Shown: one piece after another, positions 60,160 to 64,000 of the stretch
Position numbering within the stretch: position 1 is the first letter of the stretch
How the letters are laid out: each line of letters starts with the position of its first letter
Origin: Brachionus manjavacas
Lineage: Eukaryota; Rotifera; Eurotatoria; Ploima; Brachionidae
Direction: 5' to 3'
NCBI GenBank assembly: GCA_019054805.1
Contig: JAHQIY010000008.1
Coordinates: forward strand, 4,883,501 to 4,947,500
DNA length: 64,000 nucleotides
Notes under the pieces: generated by a model
The model's database searches: none
The model's input: only the letters and a program-made list of their open reading frames with translations
What the model was told of the DNA's origin: nothing
Translations under genes and position numbers: made by a program

Positions 60160-61990
60160 TTTTATTTAGTTATTATTTGTTTGTTTAATTATTTATTTTA
60201 TCCTTATCTGAAACCGTCCATCAGATAACCTTTTGTTTTTAAATGTTTTTGTTGTATTTGTTTTAGATGCTATGAGTAAAATGAAAATGTTCTATGTTAA
60301 GATTAAAAATTAAGACTAAAATTTATTTTTCGTTTATTTTTTTTTTATTAAAAAATGAAAAAAATTACCAGAATTCAATAAAACTTTAAAAATTCCATTA
60401 TCTTTAGCTTTTATCAGCTAATTCTTTTTTTTTGGCTAACCAGCAAAAAAATTTTAATTTTTAAAAGGTAAAATATATGAGAAATATCAAACTTATAATG
60501 ATCTGGAAACTTAGTCATTTGATTTGACCAAGCATGCTAAAGAAGGATATAAATGATTGTTTTACAGAAAAAAAATCAACATGCAAATCTTCTTAATACA
60601 TGGTTCCTCTTGTTATTCGCAAAATACATTGATTTTTATTTCAACATATCGATTAAGAAGTAAATTACTTTTTAAATATTGACGAATTTTACTTTATTAT
60701 ACGTATAGGTAAAATATAGCTTAAATTACTTTATTTAACCATGTGATTTGAAACTATTTTTTTTTTTTAAATATGCACAAGCTTTACAGACATTTAAACT
60801 TTCCTTAAATTTACAATATCTTCACTTTTTTACATTTTTTTTTTCATCATCCAAGAGGTGTTTTTTTGATAAATAAAAAAATAATAAATAATAAATCCCC
60901 CTTTTTTTTAATTTATTGATACTTATCCTTTATAAATGAAACTTTTAACTAAAAATTCGAAATCGATTTAATACAAAGTATCTCAATTTTTTATTTTTTT
61001 TTATAATTAATGTAATCAAGGAACATTGTAATTCAAGGCTAAATTTGATAAAGATTCTGTGAAATAATTCATTTCTTCTAGAACTAAGAAAAAAAACAAT
61101 TTTAGAATAAACTTTCAACCTAGGTTCAAAAAAACATCGAGTCCGATGATTTTGATATTGAGAAAAAGAATACGCTTCAAAATATATGATAATTAAAAAT
61201 CTATTTTACGAAGAAAAAAAAGCTGTATAATTTTTAATTTTTTTTGTCATTTAAATTTATCTTGCGTCAGTTAACAATTGATGTATTTTTTGTGGTTTCT
61301 TTAAAAAACGGGAACAAAGCTTAAAATTTTTGATGTATTTTATTAAAAATTTATGGTATTCGAACCAAATTTATTTTTATTTTTTTCAAATAATGTTCTC
61401 AAATTTTCAAATATTTAATGTAAAAATGACACGAGGTCAGTTGCTTGAAGACTTGGCTCCGTTCTTTTAGCACTGAGTTTTGTCTTATGATTTCTAATAA
61501 AAAATTTAAAAATAAAAGTATTTTTATTTATTATCTATAGCGTTTCTCAAAGTGTTGTCATTTTTAGAATTTCTTAAAATTATTTTTCACAATAATTTAT
61601 TTAAATTAAAAGTTTTTTTTTTAAATTTATTTATTTATTTGTTTTCTGCAAATTGGAATGAATTTTCAGGTAACATATAACACCTTTTTTTTATTTTTAA
61701 ATTTTGAGTTATATTTAAATGAGCATTAATTAATTTGAAGTTAACATTAATTATTATTAACGTGCATTAATTTTATTAAAAGTACATTGATTATTTTAAA
61801 CAAGCAATAATTTCTTATTTGAGCATTATTAATTTGTATTTGAAATCAATACTTAAAATCAATTTTATAAATCAACATTGACAAATGTTCTAACTTTAAG
61901 ATAGAAATTCTTACATTATAATAAAAGATTTTTTGAAGTTCAGTACAAAAGAACAGAATAAGTATTAAAAAATTTAATAATTTTTTATCT
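60160..61990. other. A/T-rich stretch without recognisable gene
   Basis: Follows the death-domain gene; a likely polyadenylation signal AATAAA is at about 60378. At 61715-61830, loose repeats of an ATTTGAGCATTAATT-like unit occur, related to ones at 63850-63940. No gene seen. Confidence 0.45.
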
Positions 61991-62002
61991 AAAAGTTTAA
62001 AA

Positions 62003-62202
62003 TAAATTCTGTAAGTGCAGAATGGTGCAACATTCTAAGTTGCATCAACTGTAAAAGTCTGCTAATGGTGTGCAGAATCTCTGCAAAATGCACCATGCTC
62101 GATTATATTGAAATTTAATTACTGCATAACTCTGCAAATTTAGCAGGCTTTGATATTTGATGCAACTTTGAAAATTGCACTATGTTGCATTTACAGAACT
62201 AA
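62003..62202. mobile_element. MITE, copy 2 of a two-copy family
   Basis: Ends TAAATTCTGTAAGTGCAGAA (left) and, inverted from the right, TTAGTTCTGTAAATGCAACA; both are followed by T(G/A)GTGCAA. Same family as 17931-18134: same length, same terminal sequence and the same GTTGCA-rich interior. Confidence 0.7.
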
Positions 62203-62242
62203 GTTTAAACCTTTAGAAAAAAAGTAATTCAATTTTTTTACA

Positions 62243-62640
62243 TTATTATTATAAGTTATTATAAGTTAATCTGCAACGGGTTTTAAACCGCGGAGCTAGG
62301 TACCTCAAGTACATGGCTATGGCAGATAAAAAGTGTGATTTAACAACAAGTTTTAAATATAAATTCAAGAAATGAAAAATAAAGATAAAATTAAAAGTGT
62401 TTTTTTGATTTGAAATTATCATATCTATTTTTAAATGAGTTCACTGTTGGTGCACTCCTAACTTCTGGTGGTAGCTCATTCCATAGGGGTACTGTTCTAT
62501 TGGAAAAGAAGTTGTCTCTCGGTGAGCAGTTTTTAACAAATTGCCTGTAAAGTCTCTTCCGTGATAATCTGGTTGAGCCAGCAGGTCCCATGTTTTCAGA
62601 TGCAGGTACATTGTTTCTGTTCTTTTTTTCATTTTGTACT
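62243..62640 (-). mobile_element. Non-LTR retrotransposon 3' end, short copy
   Basis: The minus-strand frame 62591-62391 reads MGPAGSTRLSRKRLYRQF, DNFFSNRTVPLWNELPPEVR, NSFKNRYDNF, the extreme C-terminus of a CR1/jockey-type ORF2 (compare NKGPAGALRG and FFSNRVVPHWNKLPE in the 57-kb copy). A 3' UTR with GGTACCTAGCTCCGCGG and a TAATAA-type tail follows (about 62270-62243). Confidence 0.82.
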
Positions 62641-62884
62641 GAATTTCACAAAACCATATAAAATAGGGAAAAAATAGTAAGGTATTTAATTTCTTAATAA
62701 TAAATCAATAATTGGTAAAAGAATGCTCAAAAAGAGCATCTATTTTGAACCGAAAGAAATCATTGAATTACCTGTACTAAAAGGTACGATTCTTTGATTT
62801 AAAGTCTGAAAAAGGGTATAAAATTCACTTTGTTATCAATTTTTATCTACTATTGCTGATATTAGAAGCATCAAAATTTTAATA

Positions 62885-63440
62885 AATCATAAAATGGCAA
62901 GTCAACGAGTAGCAGAATACAACAGTGACACAGATACTGATAAACCAGAACATATGGAAACAGAAATTAAAAAAAAAAAAAAAAAAAAAACAAAACAGAA
63001 GAAAATCCACTCCATTATGTAAATTTAACAACAAGAATGAATCACTGGAAAAATTCAAAAGTTATGGTTATTTGATTGTTTCGATTACATATAATACAAG
63101 TGAAGGGATACGCGTGTATTATAGATCAACAGCACAACATTTGTTATGTCATAACGAAAGTAAAGACAAAACATTTTTTTAATAAACGATGATCATGCCT
63201 ACGAAGAACCAAGAAGAACGGAGAATAAAAAGAGTCAAAAAAAGAAATTTGTGAATTTTTTAAGTTGAAAATTAAACCCAGGCGCAAAATGAACTTGAAG
63301 GATGGTGTAAACATAACAATCCAATACCAGTTAATGATGATACACCATGTGTATAAAATTTTGAAATCGTATATGACGATGAAATTGATGAAAATGAAGA
63401 TGTAGATGGAGATGGAGATGGAGATTTCTGATAAAGAAAT
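62885..63440 (+). pseudogene. MULE transposase N-terminal remnant (FLYWCH-like)
   Basis: ATG at 62894 (MASQRVAEYNSDTDTDKPEH), then a long poly-Lys tract from an A-run, LEKFKSYGYLIVSITYN, GIRVYYRST, a stop, then NDDHAYEEPRRTENKKSQ and, in another frame, NELEGWCKHNNPIPVNDDTP before an acidic DGDGDGDF repeat. The order matches the zinc-binding and linker regions of MULE transposases before the catalytic domain. Stops and shifts make it inactive. Confidence 0.6.
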
Positions 63441-64000
63441 GCATCGTTATGACAATTGAAGATACAATTCATTTGCTACATTCAAAAATGTATAATTTGG
63501 TATATGGTTTGTTTGTATTCTAAGAAACAACGATTGGAAAAAAGAACTTACTTACGTCTTTGATTTTTAAAAAATTACATGTGTAAACATATCATAGGGA
63601 TGTCAATAAGATTGAAGTACTGTAAACCATCACATGAAGTAAAAATATGGAAAAAGCTAGCAAACGTAAAAGGAAAGACCTACAAAAGCAAAAAGTGCTA
63701 TACTATTGCAATAATGTTTTGATTAATGTTCCTTTCTTTTAAAGATTATGTTCATTTTTTAGTTTTAAAATGTTTAAAAAAGTTTTTTAAAGATATTTTT
63801 TGAAAAAAATAATGTTTTTTCTATAAATTTAATGCCAAATAAATGATAAATAAATGCTCAATAATATATATTTTTATGCTTTTAATATAATGCTCATAAA
63901 ATAATGGTCGTTCAGTATTATTTAATGCTCAAATAAATACAAGCCTAAAATTTTTTGTTTATTTAAATAATGCCAAATTTATTATAATTTTATAAAGTAA
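63441..64000. other. A/T-rich end of the window
   Basis: No recognisable gene. Loose repeats of AATGCTCAAATAAAT and AATGCCAAAT occur at about 63830-63980 in both orientations, perhaps the edge of another inverted-repeat element continuing past the window. Confidence 0.35.

Overview
The window is animal (metazoan) nuclear DNA, strongly A/T-rich by eye. Genes are broken by spliceosomal introns with GT..AG ends, many only about 47-70 nt long, and some 2-3 kb. A FERM/FA/DH/PH/PH RhoGEF of the FARP family, a secreted animal haem peroxidase, death-domain and MATH proteins, and many DNA transposons and non-LTR retrotransposons all point to an invertebrate. A small compact-intron protostome such as a monogonont rotifer would fit, but this is a guess. 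Genes end in TAA as usual, so the standard code applies.

Layout. 1-2838 (+): 3' part of a calmodulin gene, six exons visible. 2963-14586 (-): a near-complete FARP1/2-type gene, tail-to-tail with calmodulin 124 bp apart, with a foldback element, a dispersed direct repeat and MITEs in its introns. 14766-16020: Tigger/pogo deletion derivative with a TA duplication. 16.4-34 kb: no intact host gene seen; a graveyard of mariner, non-LTR and MITE remnants, including a hAT-type MITE with a perfect 8-bp target duplication. 34152-36194 and 39260-40360 (-): two related zinc-finger/coiled-coil/MATH genes, both broken; the first holds a MULE with a perfect 9-bp target duplication. Between and after them lie large foldback elements (37.8-38.6, 41.1-41.6, 46.3-47.4 kb). 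42459-44881 (-): secreted peroxidase, four exons that join to a 698-residue frame, with a TATA box.

48.3-53.8 kb is a three-level nest: a CR1/jockey-like non-LTR element is split by a MULE (49280-53427, 9-bp target duplication with one mismatch), which is itself split by a GINGER2/KRBA2-type integrase transposon (50493-52756). Each outer frame resumes in register when the inner element is ignored. 57.1-57.9 and 62.2-62.6 kb hold two more non-LTR 3' ends with trinucleotide tails. 59395-60154 (+) is a two-exon gene for a small protein with two death domains. 62.9-63.4 kb is a MULE transposase N-terminal remnant.

Host genes show no operon-like relation. What ties the window together is transposon history: at least eight element types, several datable against each other by nesting, and two foldback elements whose loops carry short non-transposase coding sequences. 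No intact autonomous transposon was found.
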